DNA from: Escallonia rubra
Lineage: Eukaryota > Streptophyta > Magnoliopsida > Escalloniales > Escalloniaceae
DNA: 64,000 nt
Assembly: GCA_033065855.1 (NCBI GenBank)
Contig: JAVXUO010002773.1
Coordinates: forward strand, 1 to 64,000
Direction of reading: 5' to 3'
Shown here piece by piece: positions 46,640 through 59,100 of the stretch. Under the pieces are notes generated by a model that worked only from the letters and a program-made list of their open reading frames with translations, did not search any database and was not told where the DNA came from. A program made the position numbers and the translations under genes. Numbering within the stretch: position 1 is the stretch's first letter; every line of letters starts with the position of its first letter.

Positions 46640-47705
46640 TCAGTTTTATTTGTGAGAATTAAACACACGTTTTTATTAATCTCGTATAAGATTCACCATG
46701 AGCCTGCAAACCTCTTTACTTAGTCTTTAACCCTAGACCTCTGAGTTAGAAAATTGGTAATTTTCTCACATCTAAATGCCTTTATAGCTTCCTGGCTTGG
46801 AAAACTTGTGTTTGTTCACATCTAAAATGCTCATATATATATATATATATATATGTATGCTTACGTGTAGCGCAAGATTCACGTTATGTTTCCTTTGATA
46901 CACTTGTATAGTTGCTTGACAACTTATTATATGTATTCAATGTGGCAATTTTCTCTTCATACCATGGATTATTTGCTGAAGTTTACACAGGTGAAATGAA
47001 TCTTAAGAGACGTTTGCTTCTGCTTAATAGTGCAAAGCCGGATATGGATGCATTGTCGTTGAAAATGCAAGGCTACCAAATTGCAGATTGGATGCAAAAG
47101 TTTTTAGCACCTACTTCAAGAGTTAAATATGACTATAATTCGTTGAGAGGGAGGTCATCGCTCATCAGACAGAATGATCTGTACATAACTTTATTCAGAA
47201 TCATATAGTGACTGATTAAGTTGCGTTTCCGTTGTCTAACTGGAGTCTGGAGGAGGCTACTTCTTGACGAGCGATAGATCCTTAATTAGTTTGTGCATTT
47301 TTTCTTCATTTAGGGGTAAGAATCTTGAACTAGGGACACTGTCAAAGATAAAAAACATGCTAGTAATCAAGAAAATTCCAGAAAGAGAGGGGATGTTAAT
47401 TAATCTCTTTCCCTGGATAGAACATATGCAGAAAAATTGTTAGGTACATAAGCTCAACCAAAAAATAGATACTTATATCAAGCTAGAGTTTAGCTTAACG
47501 TTTCACGCAGAGTCTCAGCATAGCGCTAGCTCTTACAGTAATACCATGTCCTATTACAAGCAAATCACAACTCAAAAAGTGAAGCATCTATAGGCTTTTG
47601 CCAAGATATGCTTCAACGCGATCAAATGCCTCAAACCTTTCAAAAAGTTTTGAATTGAATGCTGCTTATGCAGTAGAGGTTTTCTTAGTTTATGTATGTG
47701 CTACA
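46640..47705. other. Region 3' of the CHUP1-like gene; one exon-like frame on +
   Basis: An (AT)n run occupies about 46834-46855. After GTTTACACAG (46982-46991) a frame runs to TAG at 47206-47208 and encodes EMNLKRRLLLLNSAKPDMDA then LSLKMQGYQIADWMQKFLAP. It looks like the last exon of a gene, but no upstream exon was found and the family is unrecognised. Confidence 0.35.
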
Positions 47706-50700
47706 TTAATCGTGATGAGGATCAGTCTCTATTTCCTGAGCCAGTTCTCTGGTTAGCTTGTCTGCACGATCATCGTGTCCACCGGCAAAGGTATAAACTC
47801 GGAACGCAAACTGAAACGCCTTCCAGAGCATTTTAGCAGATACCTTTTTCTTGCCTCCATTTTCTTCAGTTATTTTTGCATTTGCTTCCCTCCTCTCCTG
47901 CATTAATTAAGAAACAATAACCACGCGACGGGTTAGCTATCTTCGAAAGAGATTATCAAGTTGTTCCATATTGCAGAAACATTTTTCGGAAATTTTTACC
48001 TTAAGTGCCAATTCCATGCAGCTTGACGACACATCTACCATCAACTCTTTAATCCGTACAAGGATGCCGAAATCAAAATGGATCTTGTGACTGAGAAACT
48101 TCTTGGACTCGTCATCTTTCGTTCGTTCAAGTGTGTCCAATTCTCCTTTGATCTATATGTAATTTCATTTACGTAAGTGTTGGAAAAGTGGGTAAATCTT
48201 TATTGAGCCATGCAATCCTACAGAAGCCCCATGTTTACCTTATTGAAGTAACTCTCAACTTTGTCAAGTAGTTGGTTTAGTGGAGACACTATCTTCCAGT
48301 TCTGAAGAGTAGCTACTATTGAATCTAACTTGGAGTATAATGCTGCTGCCATCCTCAAGGCTTCCAACTTCTTTGATGGGAAATCTTCGAACCTTGCCAA
48401 AACCTGCACATCGAAGAATTGTGGATCGTTATAATCAAATGAAAGCTCCAGAAATGGAGATTAAACCAGAGCACAAACCATCCAGACCTGGGTTTCATCA
48501 GTTAGTTTCTCAAGATGGGATTCCACGTATTTGTGGAACTTGAGGAGCTCAGCCATGTCTGATGTCTGGAAAGAACTTAGAGCAATTTTCACCTCCTTGA
48601 TTGCTTTTGCATGATTCTTAACATCCTCTTCGATTTGTTGGAAGTATGCTGATCTGGGATACGAAAAGAAAAGGTTTAATATGAGGAAGGATGTAACAGG
48701 GGACTAGACTAAAAAAATTCCGTGAAAGGGATACCTTTTCGTCATCTCTGCTAGTGCATCAGCCATTCCTTGCTTTCCACCAGAAGAGGCCCCAACTTTA
48801 CCCTTTCTCCCTTGTGCCGATTTGCCATCTAAACTAGACCCTTCCACCTTCCCCTTGAGAAGTCGATATAGATTACCCATCTGCGATGATCTCTTCAACT
48901 TTGTGGTTGCTTTCTTTGGGCGCAGGGATTTGGTGCCACCAAGTGTAGGGGGTGGTGGGGGAGCAGCTCCCTTGGCCAGTGGCATAGGTGGTGGGGGAGC
49001 AGCTCCCTTGGTCAGTGGCATGGGCGGTGGTGGAGATGGCACTGATCCAGTTGACGACCTTACGGGTGGCGGTGGTGGAGGTGGTGCTTTTGTCACATTT
49101 CCTGTTGGCACGGAGGGTGGTGGAGGTGGAGGTGGGGGCATTGTTGCCATATTTCCTGTTCTAATGGGTGGTGGTGGAGGTGGCATGTTTCTTGATGTCA
49201 TCGGTGGTGGTGGAGGTGGTACGCTTCCTGATGTCTTAGGTGGTGGTGGTGGTGGTGGAGGTGGAGCAACCGTAACACCTGTTGTCATGGGTGCTGGCGG
49301 TGGTGGAGGTGGCGGTAACATGGAAGAACTTCCTGCTGTCTTTATTGGTGGTGGCGGTGGCGGTGGTGGTAGCATTGAAGCATTTCCTGCTGTCTTGGTT
49401 TGTGGTGCTGGTTCTTCTGGTGAATTTGGTTGCGAATTTGACAGTGATGATTGTGACAACGGTCGTGGCACTGTCGACATTATTTCTTGTGGTGACAGCA
49501 TGGATGCTGATGGTGGAGGCGGCGGCGGTGCTGGTACTGATGATACCACTGCACTTGAGGACATCATCGACGGTGGTGGTGGTGCAACCTCTGCTGCTAC
49601 ATTTAATTGCTTAGGGGGTGATGGCGGTGGTAGTTCCACATCCATTGCTCCTTTCGTTAAGTTGTCAGGGCTTGGCATTGGTTGGATATTTGGAGTTCCA
49701 ATTAGATATCTTCCTTTATGACTAGTTATCTTGTCCAAATTAGTCATCAGAATCTTCTGTATATCCTCCAGCATTTTGAAATTTATGTCAACCTCCATGG
49801 TATCTTCTGCTGTCACTTCATCAGGCTCATTCTTTTCTTCTATCTCAGCTTTCTCTTCCTCGATTGCCTTATTTACGAGGTTAGAATCTTGTGCCGCGGC
49901 TACATGAGGGAACATGTGGAAAGAGAGGCGCTTTACATCGATAGGGTTCAGCTTCCCAACAGCTTGAACTCTGAGAGGCAAGAGAAGAGGTGGGGCATAA
50001 GAACCCTTTGTGGCAACTGTAGCAGATGAGCTCCTAATCTCCGGAAGCACTGAAGTTGGGGTTGCTGGAGAGCAAGAAGAAGGGGTTTTGGTGTCCGAAT
50101 AGGACTCCTGGAAAGCCCCTCCGAATGCATTAGCTGGGGGACTGTAATCTGCCATCTCCTCATCCTCGTCCATCATATCGAACAACCTCTCACTTGCTAC
50201 TTTAATCATGTCGTCCAGTACTGCCAATGCTGTATGTTTCAACACAAAGAAATTTGTTAGAAATTAATCTGAGCTAGAAATGAAGGCCTAGTCTTTTCCT
50301 TGTTTCAGAAAATATTGTATGTCTTCAAAATTTCTTCACTCAATCAAATATTTCTGCCGAATAATTTCTGAAATTTGGAACGCGCAACAAAACTCTCAGG
50401 GTGTAAAGAAACATCGTCTGTGAAAAAATATGATACTAAGTATACCGCTGCTGGCCGAGTTAGACTTGGAGGTGAAAATTTTGTGGGATTTCAAGGAAAA
50501 ACACTTGGAAAGGGGCATCCCAATGCAAAGTTTTTGTTGAACTAAAAGAAATACACTGACAACTGCAACCAAGCAGGGCCTAAGAGGTGTCCAATTAAGC
50601 AATAAACATGTCAAGTTGGGAAAACCATACCAAGGTGTTCCAAATCCTTGTTAACTAGATCATCACTTTTGCTTTTCGCCATCCACTCATCACCATTTGT

Positions 50701-52029
50701 CCACAGGTCTCCCAAAGATTTCAAAGCATCACAAAAGGCATTCAGTGCCTATTTCAAAATGTTAGATTGATTAGCTTAGCAGTAAAAGCAGTGAGGAAAA
50801 CGAAACAACCACACCCCCCCCCCCCCCACCCCCACCCCACCACACACACTCACAAAAAAGGATGTGATGAGAATACATTGGTTACAAATTCAGCCTATTT
50901 TTCTCAAAAGTAAATTATAAACCTGACGCATAGGTGTTCCTTCTGTTTCTGACATCGAAATACTAGTTATGGTATCAGGAAACATCTTGTGCAGATCCTT
51001 CACTGTCCCTATCACCAACTGCAAAAAATGTTTGTTGTTTCAGTAATGAAAAGAAAAAAAAAATTAATTAAGAAGAAAAGCAAAGGGAGAATGAGAAAGG
51101 AAGGAAGATACCTCCATGACTGAAGCTGAGCCAACACAAGGAGGTAGGTCAAGTAAGTCTCTAAAGGTCAGAATCTTAGCCCGGAGCTCCATCATCGTCA
51201 CGAAGTTGCCAGCCACGCCGCATGAATTGCGCATTATCAAGCCTTTGCTCTCCTTGAGATTCTTCGGTGCATCAGAGCTTTTGTTTGTCTCCAGGAGCTC
51301 TTTTCCCTGTTGAGATTGTCAGCTGTCAGCCAAGTAGGTCAGATAAAGCATAGATTGTTATCTTCTACTCCATCTTGCCGGTTTCCTGTTGTATGATACC
51401 GTCTTGTAAGGTTCTTAAATGTAATTTTCGTGTCACAATTTTGTTTCAACAATGTAAAACTTAGAATGTTATTGCTATGTGATAATGGTTGTAAATGCAA
51501 ATGCCATGGAATGAAACTATTGAGTATTCAGGTTTTAAATTCGGTTCTCTTTACGTAGCTTTGAACGTACTCATAGCTCATTCCCATTAGCCCAATAATT
51601 TGCAGGGAAAACCATCGAAATCTGGTGTTTTGGGTGTATTAGCATCAAATATTCGACTTGCGACGACAAAGAGGTATACAAGCCTTGCCTGAACCCTATA
51701 TCAGGAAGGGTGGTGAAATCGTTAAGATTCTTACAACAACAATGCAGATACATATAGAGATACATGGCTTTGTTCAAAGCAAACCCCGCTCTACGTGGCT
51801 TATAAATCTTCATTTTATTTTTCCAAAAAAGCCTCGTAGGTTAACAGCATCAACATGGTTTAATCCTCACAAAAGCACCATAGCAGAAAATTGGGTTGAA
51901 ACTATCAGCATAAACCATATAATTAACCGATAACGACGATCTAGCATTTCGGAAGCATACCTCATAACCAAGAACCTTCTTGCGGAAAAGCAATGGCGCT
52001 ACACCACAGCATGACCCCGCGGTTGCCAT
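47706..52029 (-). CDS. Polyproline protein of the At4g04980 / CHUP1-like type, 882 aa
   Basis: Nine minus-strand exons join in frame: 52029-51961, 51306-51112, 51018-50923, 50748-50631, 50229-48735, 48653-48488, 48403-48239, 48152-48000, 47897-47706 (2649 nt including the stop). All donors are GT and acceptors AG. The N-terminus contains GNFVTMMELRAKILTFRDLL. Exon 5 (residues ~160-657) carries an acidic part, then a long polyproline region (~370-590, blocks of 5-9 Pro separated by T/M/S), then a basic patch. Exons 6-9 form a helical C-terminus (RSAYFQQIEEDV, AFQFAFRVYTFAGG) with the order and motifs of the CHUP1 family, which nucleates or binds actin at organelles. A role in actin-linked growth or organelle positioning is inferred. 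Exon 1 (23 residues) is the least certain part. Confidence 0.9.
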
Positions 52030-52693
52030 TGCCAACAACGGGTAACAACCCTTATAGAGTCTCGAACCGTAAAAACAAAGATGATAACAACTGTCACCAA
52101 TTAAATTACTTGTTTTACCATTCTGGGTAAGCTTCCTCAGGTTTAACAAGAAACCCAAGATTTGCAAACGCAAAAAGTGTATGTATAAGCAAGAACAATA
52201 GAGAATTGTCAGGATGAAGAACATTCAAATTTCAAACAAACAAGAAAGCTGGAAGAATACAAAACTAAAACGTGCAGCCCAATTTGTTGGCTCCTTCAAA
52301 CCCCCGGTGGACAAAACCTGTTCTCTCTTTGTCGCCAAAAGAGAGAAAGAGAGTCAAGGGAGAGAGGGCAAATTGCTGCTTTTTCAATGGGACAAAGCCG
52401 CGTAAAAGCGTGATTTTCGGGTTGTAGTGCTCAGTTGGTCATTATCTGTTTTGAGCTGTTGTTAAGGGACAATTTAATTAGGGTGGCTTAATACCACGGC
52501 TAACCAATCCACCTCCATGAAAGAAGGAACAAATGTTGGGTTACAACATGTGTACAAAGAAGTGATCCAAAAGAAAAATAAAATGCATGTGAGCTATGTA
52601 GTATATATATATATATGTTTCGAATGTATAAATGTAATCCTTAGGTCCGTTAGAAAAAGAATATTGTGAATGTGAAAATTTCATGGAAAATAT
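52030..52693. other. 5' flank of the CHUP1-like gene
   Basis: The leader and promoter of the minus-strand gene lie here. No clear TATA box is seen. A short TA run lies at about 52600-52616. The frames at 52214-52405 look non-coding. Confidence 0.4.
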
Positions 52694-53200
52694 CACTTTT
52701 TTTTTTTTTTTAGATAATGAAGCGAGTTTATTCCACTAGTTTCGGGGTACGTTGTCTCGTATGGCAGGCTTACAAAATCGAGTGCCTCTTCCATCCATGC
52801 ACAAAAGTCATCAAGAGTTCTAGCATGTTATTGTGCTAGTCTACGAGATACTAGCTCTATTCCCTGTTCTAGCATGTTGTGCTGGTCATCAATCACGTTG
52901 CCCATTTCTGATAATTAAGTCTTCACCTTCCTGAAGTGCTGAAATTATATTTGTTGCACTGTCTTCTATAGTTGCATCTCAAAATCTGCTGAAGTGTTGA
53001 AGTGTTGAAGTGTCGAATAAACTCGCTTTGGAAGCTACCGTTGCCTCCGCACATTCAGGTTCCAAAGAACTCATTATTTTCTTCGACAAATCTACGTAAA
53101 AATCGCCTTTGTTACCTCGAACCACTATCCTAATACCAATTGCATGGTCCACTTCAAACAATGCTGCATTAGATGCAGCATATGACGACAACTAATGATG
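52694..53200 (-). mobile_element. 5'-truncated LINE remnant, RNase H region with poly(A) tail
   Basis: On the minus strand an RNase H-like (RVT_3) segment is readable: AALFEVDHAIGIRIVVRGNK, then LSKKIMSSLEPECAEATVAS near 53190-52980. After a gap comes the typical end of that domain, DDFCAWMEEALDFVSLPYET near 52770-52830, with in-frame stops. A run of about 17 T at 52696-52712 is the poly(A) tail in this orientation. These features mark the 3' end of a plant L1-type retrotransposon or a host copy of its RNase H. It is dead. Confidence 0.7.
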
Positions 53201-53885
53201 TCTGTGTGATTACTAGTATTTTTGCAGTGACAATTCTTAGTAGCACAATTTAATGCCAATATTTCAATGTCAGTGACCATAGAAAGTCGACCATTAGTTG
53301 TCACTATATTGGAGGTGTATAGCTAGGTTCTAGCTTCAACCTTCATTGCACCTGGAAATTTTTGGGGGGGAAAAAAAAAAGAGGAGGATAAAAAGGCTTG
53401 ACGTTTCATCCCAAGACTTCAGTTTACCCCCATTGGTTATCATTTTCTTAATGTGTTCATATTTATGTTTATGGAAATTTGAAAAAAGATGCATTTCATA
53501 AGACCTAATTGCATCAAAATTGGTTTAATTTGATAATAATCTCATAGTTATTAACCATAATATACCGCACATAAAAAAAAAATGAAAACTCTTCCACGTG
53601 GGATGAATCTCAATTTTATATTTGCAAAAACTTGGTGAATACGGCCATACGGTCTGAATTTATTGTTCTGATGACAATTTTAAAATAGTAAATAAATTAA
53701 AAAAAAAACTTAAAAACATGATAACGAAAAAAAAAAAATTTTGGTATAACGAAACGCAGCTTTAGTATTACCTAACTAAAACGGTCCCTTGTCTTCGCAA
53801 ACCATAAATACCAGCAGTAGTACCCCCAATGCCTCTTCTTGCACTTCCTACCACTCCCTCTACTAGTGCTAAACTCCCTGTCTAA
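53201..53885. other. Intergenic, nothing recognised
   Basis: AT-rich DNA with A-runs near 53572 and 53698. A weak TATA-like ATAAATA at about 53804 precedes the next frame. Confidence 0.4.
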
Positions 53886-55360
53886 AATGGAGGCAACAAC
53901 CCAAGAACCATTGTTAGACCATCCCTTGCAAAACCATGCACCCTTCGTGCAACTTGTCGTCCAAGGAAGGGCAACTCTTCCATATTTTCGCGAAAGCCAA
54001 ACAGCAAAGTGGATTCTTTGACACCACCGGTGTTTACGTCTGACAGCAAGCCGCGACCGAGCCTGAAGAATGGGAATGGTCTAGTTCGTAAAACACTTAG
54101 ATGCTGTTTAGGTCTTGATGGTATTACTGCGAATGGAGGTGGTGGTGGGCTTTCAAGTTCCGGTATGGATGACAAAGCTGTTCGATGAAGAGGTGATCGC
54201 AGGCGGAGGTGGAGCTGGGATCAAAGCTGGGTAAGGCTTTAACTTGAATTTGAAGAGGTATTCTATGTTTTGCTTGAGATTGTAAAGAAGAAGGTTGCTG
54301 ATGAGTGCAATCCGAAGTATCACAAACCCTCGCGCTATGGTGCATACACCGTACATTCCTAGTAGTTTTCGTTATTAAATAAGCAAGAAGAATCGTTATG
54401 GAATGAGCAAAAATTATACCCAAATAATAATGTAGTGATTTTACAGAACCAACAGTGATTTGCAAATAATGGGTGGTTTTACGGGACCCACGGACGTGAC
54501 ACATCTTCGCTTATTTGCTAATAGTTTTTTGGTCATTTGGCCGTGAAATTTGGCCATTTCGTAGTAAATCGAGAATGCATGGTACATTCCAAATCATTAG
54601 AAATGCACCAGGGAAATTTTTCAAAAACTCTAGTCGCAGTACCAGTTTTTTGTTTAACTTATGAGCAATTCTTTTTTTTTTTTTTTCTGATGAGTAACGA
54701 CTAGAATTTCAATTTTTTTTTAATAATACGTCTTACATGATGTGGGAATGACAACTTTAAAATGTCTAGGGAACTGGGCTGACGTAAAATACATACGCCA
54801 CATAAAATGGGATCTCTATGATTACTCGATTATGATTTGTTTTGTGTCAATGACGCATTAAATTGATTTGAAATCCGTTAAGATTTTTAGCTAATACTAA
54901 TCATATTGGTATTTTCTTGACACAGAGGTGTTGATGGAGGCCGTAGAAACAGTGCCAGTAGTGGTGGAGTCGATGGTAGTGGTGACAGCAGTGGTGGTCT
55001 TTACAGCAGTGGCCAACTGGGAAGGTGTAGGTTGGTGGTGGTGGCGGCACTGATGTTCTGAGACGTGGAAGAACCAATGCCAATTTTTCAGACGCATTTA
55101 TCTTGGTACAAGCAGTTGAAACACTGGTAGAACCAGTGTTAAGAGGCAGTCGCAGTAGCGCTAGAACCTGTCTTGGTGGCACTCCTAGTCCCAGTGTTAT
55201 TGCCACTTTTAGGCCCATTGGCAATGATGGTGTTGGGTTTGCAGCAGCTTGTCAAGTAATGGCTGCAATGATCTACACAGTAGCAATGGTGGCATGCCTA
55301 GTTATATCTTTAGCTATATTGTGCGAGCTTTGGTACGAATACATTTACCGTCGTAGATGA
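53886..55360 (+). pseudogene. Possible decayed gene for a tail-anchored membrane protein
   Basis: Two parts look like pieces of one gene. Part 1: the frame 53886-54186 reads SSIFSRKPNSKVDSLTPPVF and GLVRKTLRCCLGLDG with no ATG of its own; the only ATG (53887, MEATTQEPLLD) is in another frame that stops at 54021. Part 2: after TTGACACAG (~54936) comes a Gly/Ser-rich segment, and after a one-base frame change a frame to TGA 55360 ends with a hydrophobic helix (MIYTVAMVACLVISLAILCE) and the basic tail YIYRRR. Frame changes in both parts suggest a pseudogene, though a more complex exon structure would also fit. Function unknown. Confidence 0.35.
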
Positions 55361-56107
55361 TCATGCTATGTGAACAAAATCAGATCTCTCATGTCTGATT
55401 CAAAGTGGAGTTCAACTGTGTTCTTCTTACCTTTTTCGTTTGCATGTTCTATTAGATCCTAAGATGGCAGTGACTAATGCATTAACTTGGCCAAGAGAAT
55501 GCCCACAATCTCAAACACAGAACCAAGTCACATAACTCATCACCATAAAGGATCTCAAGAAATTTTGGACTGAACAGTCAAATTTATAATTACTCAGTCT
55601 CACGAAGGTATTCTTACAACGGACTCGATTATACATGTGAAAATACATACATGGAAGTATTTCAGAAACCAGAGGCAACTCCCTGTACGGGAACCGGGAG
55701 GGTAGTTTTATTTTCCTCCAAGAAGTAGAAAACAAATCAATTTTACATATATAGCTCAACAGACAAGTATAAAGCAAGAGCGCAGTACCCAAGTACGCTT
55801 TATTTTACGCAGAGATCAAACAATGGCATATGAACAATAATTTAACAAACTCACAGAAAAATTGGGAACCTTTTGTAGCGGGACTACGGTTTTGATGTTG
55901 GAGTTGATTTCTTCAGAGTAAATCTTCTCGCTTTCCATTCATTTATAGTGGTGAACCCTCGAGCCAGGCGTGATTTTTATCACTCTAAAGAGTCGTCAAC
56001 GCCTTCCACAAAAGTGCTGCAATAAAATTCTTGACATGGGGCCTAAGCATTTACAGCAACAATCACATCAGGGCTCACTATGATAAATCAGATCTTTGAT
56101 GCTGCAT
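55361..56107. other. Convergent intergenic and 3' UTR of the CIP7-like gene
   Basis: This should hold the 3' untranslated region of the minus-strand CIP7-like gene. Frames here are short and unsupported. Confidence 0.5.
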
Positions 56108-59100
56108 TCAAATTTTTTGCTTCGCAGGTTTATGCTTGTCATAATTTGAAGGTGCTGTTTTACTTCCCATCGGGACTCTCTTGGATACTGCAGGAGTAGA
56201 ACCACTGGCTGCACTTCTCTCAGCAATTCTCCTCTGTCGCTCAATGACTAGTTCTTCCATTTTCTTTCGCATCTCTTCTTCCTGCTTACAGGTATGCATC
56301 AATACAAGCCCAAAAAAAAAAAAAAAAAAGGACAGCAAGCAAGGCATAGTCAGCGTTAATTGTACCTTTTCCAGTTTGCTCTTTTGAGTTCCGGGCCTAC
56401 TTTTAGCAGATGGAGATGATGTCTTGCTCTTAGCCAAAATGTCATATCTGCTTGTTGGAAAAGATCCCCGTAAAACATTAGATCTCGCAACTTTTGTCAC
56501 GTTATTTGTTCCAGGACCTACAACCTTGTTACTCTTATTGCTTCTACCATTCACCGGAACCTTCTCCTCTGTGTCATCGTTCATTTCTTTAGGGGCAGAC
56601 TTTTTATCAGCTTCTCTGAAAGAAACCTCAATTCCATAGTCCATTTCCGGTGTCCAAGATGCCCTACTAGACTCCACTCCTGATTCCCGTGCAAACATCA
56701 TGCAGAGGTCATCAGGCTCGTTGGCATCAGATACTCCATGTTTGACATGTGAAACATCTGCGAAACCAGTTTCAGGAGCTGGACTAACGCCTGCAACCAT
56801 GCTTATGTCTGTTTTCCATTGAGAATCATACTGATCATCAATGGACGACTGGGTTTGTATCATAAACGAATCATCTATTGGATCGACGTTTTTACTTGTT
56901 TGTGAGTGAGAGCGGTCACCCTCCATTGATAAAGAATGATTTCCATTAAAAACTGCTTGCTCAACGGATGTTGAGTGGTTGATTACAAACCAATCTTCAC
57001 CATTACTATTTCTGATTACGGATGACTCTGGCACAATATCAGATAGGGTTCTTTGCAAATTGCTCCCTGATTCTTCCAATCTGCCTGAGATAATCAACTG
57101 GGCATCTGCGGAATCCCTCATCTTTGCACTTGGACGGAAGTTTTCACCATTGGAAAAATCATCCAAGATAATTAGCCTTCCATTCCCTTCGACTCTCTCG
57201 GTCACAACAAAGGAGTCGGTTGTACTTGTTTGTTTCATCACGACTTTTTCATCTTCCAAGTCAATAGCGTGACCTATTGCAACTGAAACCCCATCATTAG
57301 AACTTCTTATCGCACTATGTTCGTCTCGACTATCCATTGGTTGTTGCTCTCTAACCACATCAGGAGTCAACTCCTCATCCCTAATCAGAAGATTTTGGAA
57401 AGCATCCCAGTTGCCATTTTCTTTCCCTCCCTCTGATATATTTGAAGCTAGGTCCTTCTCAAGATCGTGGTTGGGAGAACCATTCGATCCTCTTTTCTTG
57501 TTGTAGTGGGATTTGGACTTCTTGTGTTTTCCAAAAGATCCAACTGCATCATTTATTGTCTGCTCAATGGAATCTTCATCACTCAACTGATTCTCAACTG
57601 AAGAAGAGTCATCAAGTACTTCGTCCTTTTCTCCGTTTCTCCTCTTTGAGGTAATGTAGTTAATGTTACGGATCACGACTGTTTTTGAGGACTTCTTCCT
57701 ATTAGAGGAATGCTTTCTGTCATGTTTTGTAGTGGCATCTGAATCACTTCCAGAGTAAGAGTCGCTGGATTCATTTTGTTGATCTTCTTCAGCAGGCTCA
57801 GGTCCTACTTTGCCATTCGGGAGTTTGTCCTTTTTCCTTGAAGATGACTTATGGTGTCGAGGACCATGGTCAGATTCATCCACATGTGGATGCCAACCCA
57901 TGTTCCCTGAATAATATGGTGGTACAGGGTGCATACCAGGAAAAGGGAAACCTTGATATTGAGGAATTTGTTGCACAGGGCTCTGAAAATTGTACATGTA
58001 CTGGGGAATCTGGTTCGGCCACGGCATCTGCGCCTGGACTGTTGCTGGAGTAGGTGGTACCTGATTGTTATCTGCATGTAAATTTTTTGCATTACAGGAA
58101 ACTGATTATATGTTGGAAGTATGAAGCCAAGCATGCTCTTAAATTATACAAGCATGAAAATTACTGTTGCACGACCTATGTTATGATGACGGAAAATGAA
58201 CATTTGCATCTAAATAGACAATTTAAGTATTATGTATTCTGAAGAGGACCAGCAATCTCAGAGCAATGGGAAAACAAAACCGGTACAAAATAGCCTCAAG
58301 TACTTCTGTTTAGAGAAAATACACAGGGAACCGCTCTCTATTATTACTCCCTTATCTAACGTAGTTTGGAGGTTATCATGTATGGCTTGGAACTTAAATC
58401 AGCTGCTTCAGGCGTGACAGCACAAAATTTCTAGGAACCCTACCATCGTAATTGTCACCTATCAGTATCTTCCAAGAGCGTTAAAACACATTTTTTTAGA
58501 GGTCCACAAACATATACCAACAATGTTGGCAAAGTCCTTGTTAGTTTATTAGAAAGGAAACCTTAAGCTGAAGTAATAAATAAATGAAGCAACTGAGGTT
58601 TGCTCTTCACGTGACCTGGATAATAATTAAAAATGATGCTGAAGCAACTGATTATACTCGATTCCTTTGGCCACTTTGAACAAAGACGTGCCACGAAGGG
58701 AAAAGCAGAACTTGTTTTTCTTTTCCTCTTGTAGAGAAAATGTACTAGCTGCACATGAAAACCCCCTATATTTATATACGAGAGGTTGTATGACCCTAGA
58801 ATATGACCAGAGCATGCTGGCTGCAGCGTCGTTCTCCCACTAGTTTTCGTAGTCAATCAAAACATACAAGTAAAAAGAATATTCAAAGATTGAAAAAGTG
58901 AATACTACCTTTGATGCCCTCTAAATTGGCCTGAGTTGAGTCATCAGAAGAGCCATTTGGTACAAGCGTGCCAGTAGAGACACCATTACTGTGAAAATTT
59001 AACATGTTAATATGACTTGGGGCGCTACTTTCAGATGTAAGTATAATTCCAGATGTTCCCGAGTACGAGAGTTCTGAAGGCGAGCATGCTGCCATTGCTG

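Noticed and set aside
48822-49721. 299-codon Gly-rich plus-strand frame
   Set aside because: It is the complement of the polyproline coding exon of the minus-strand CHUP1-like gene. GGT/GGA runs lack stops by composition.
53882-54175. Minus-strand 97-codon Pro/Phe-rich frame
   Set aside because: Overlaps the plus-strand frame that has the more protein-like composition. It cannot be fully excluded, but nothing supports it.
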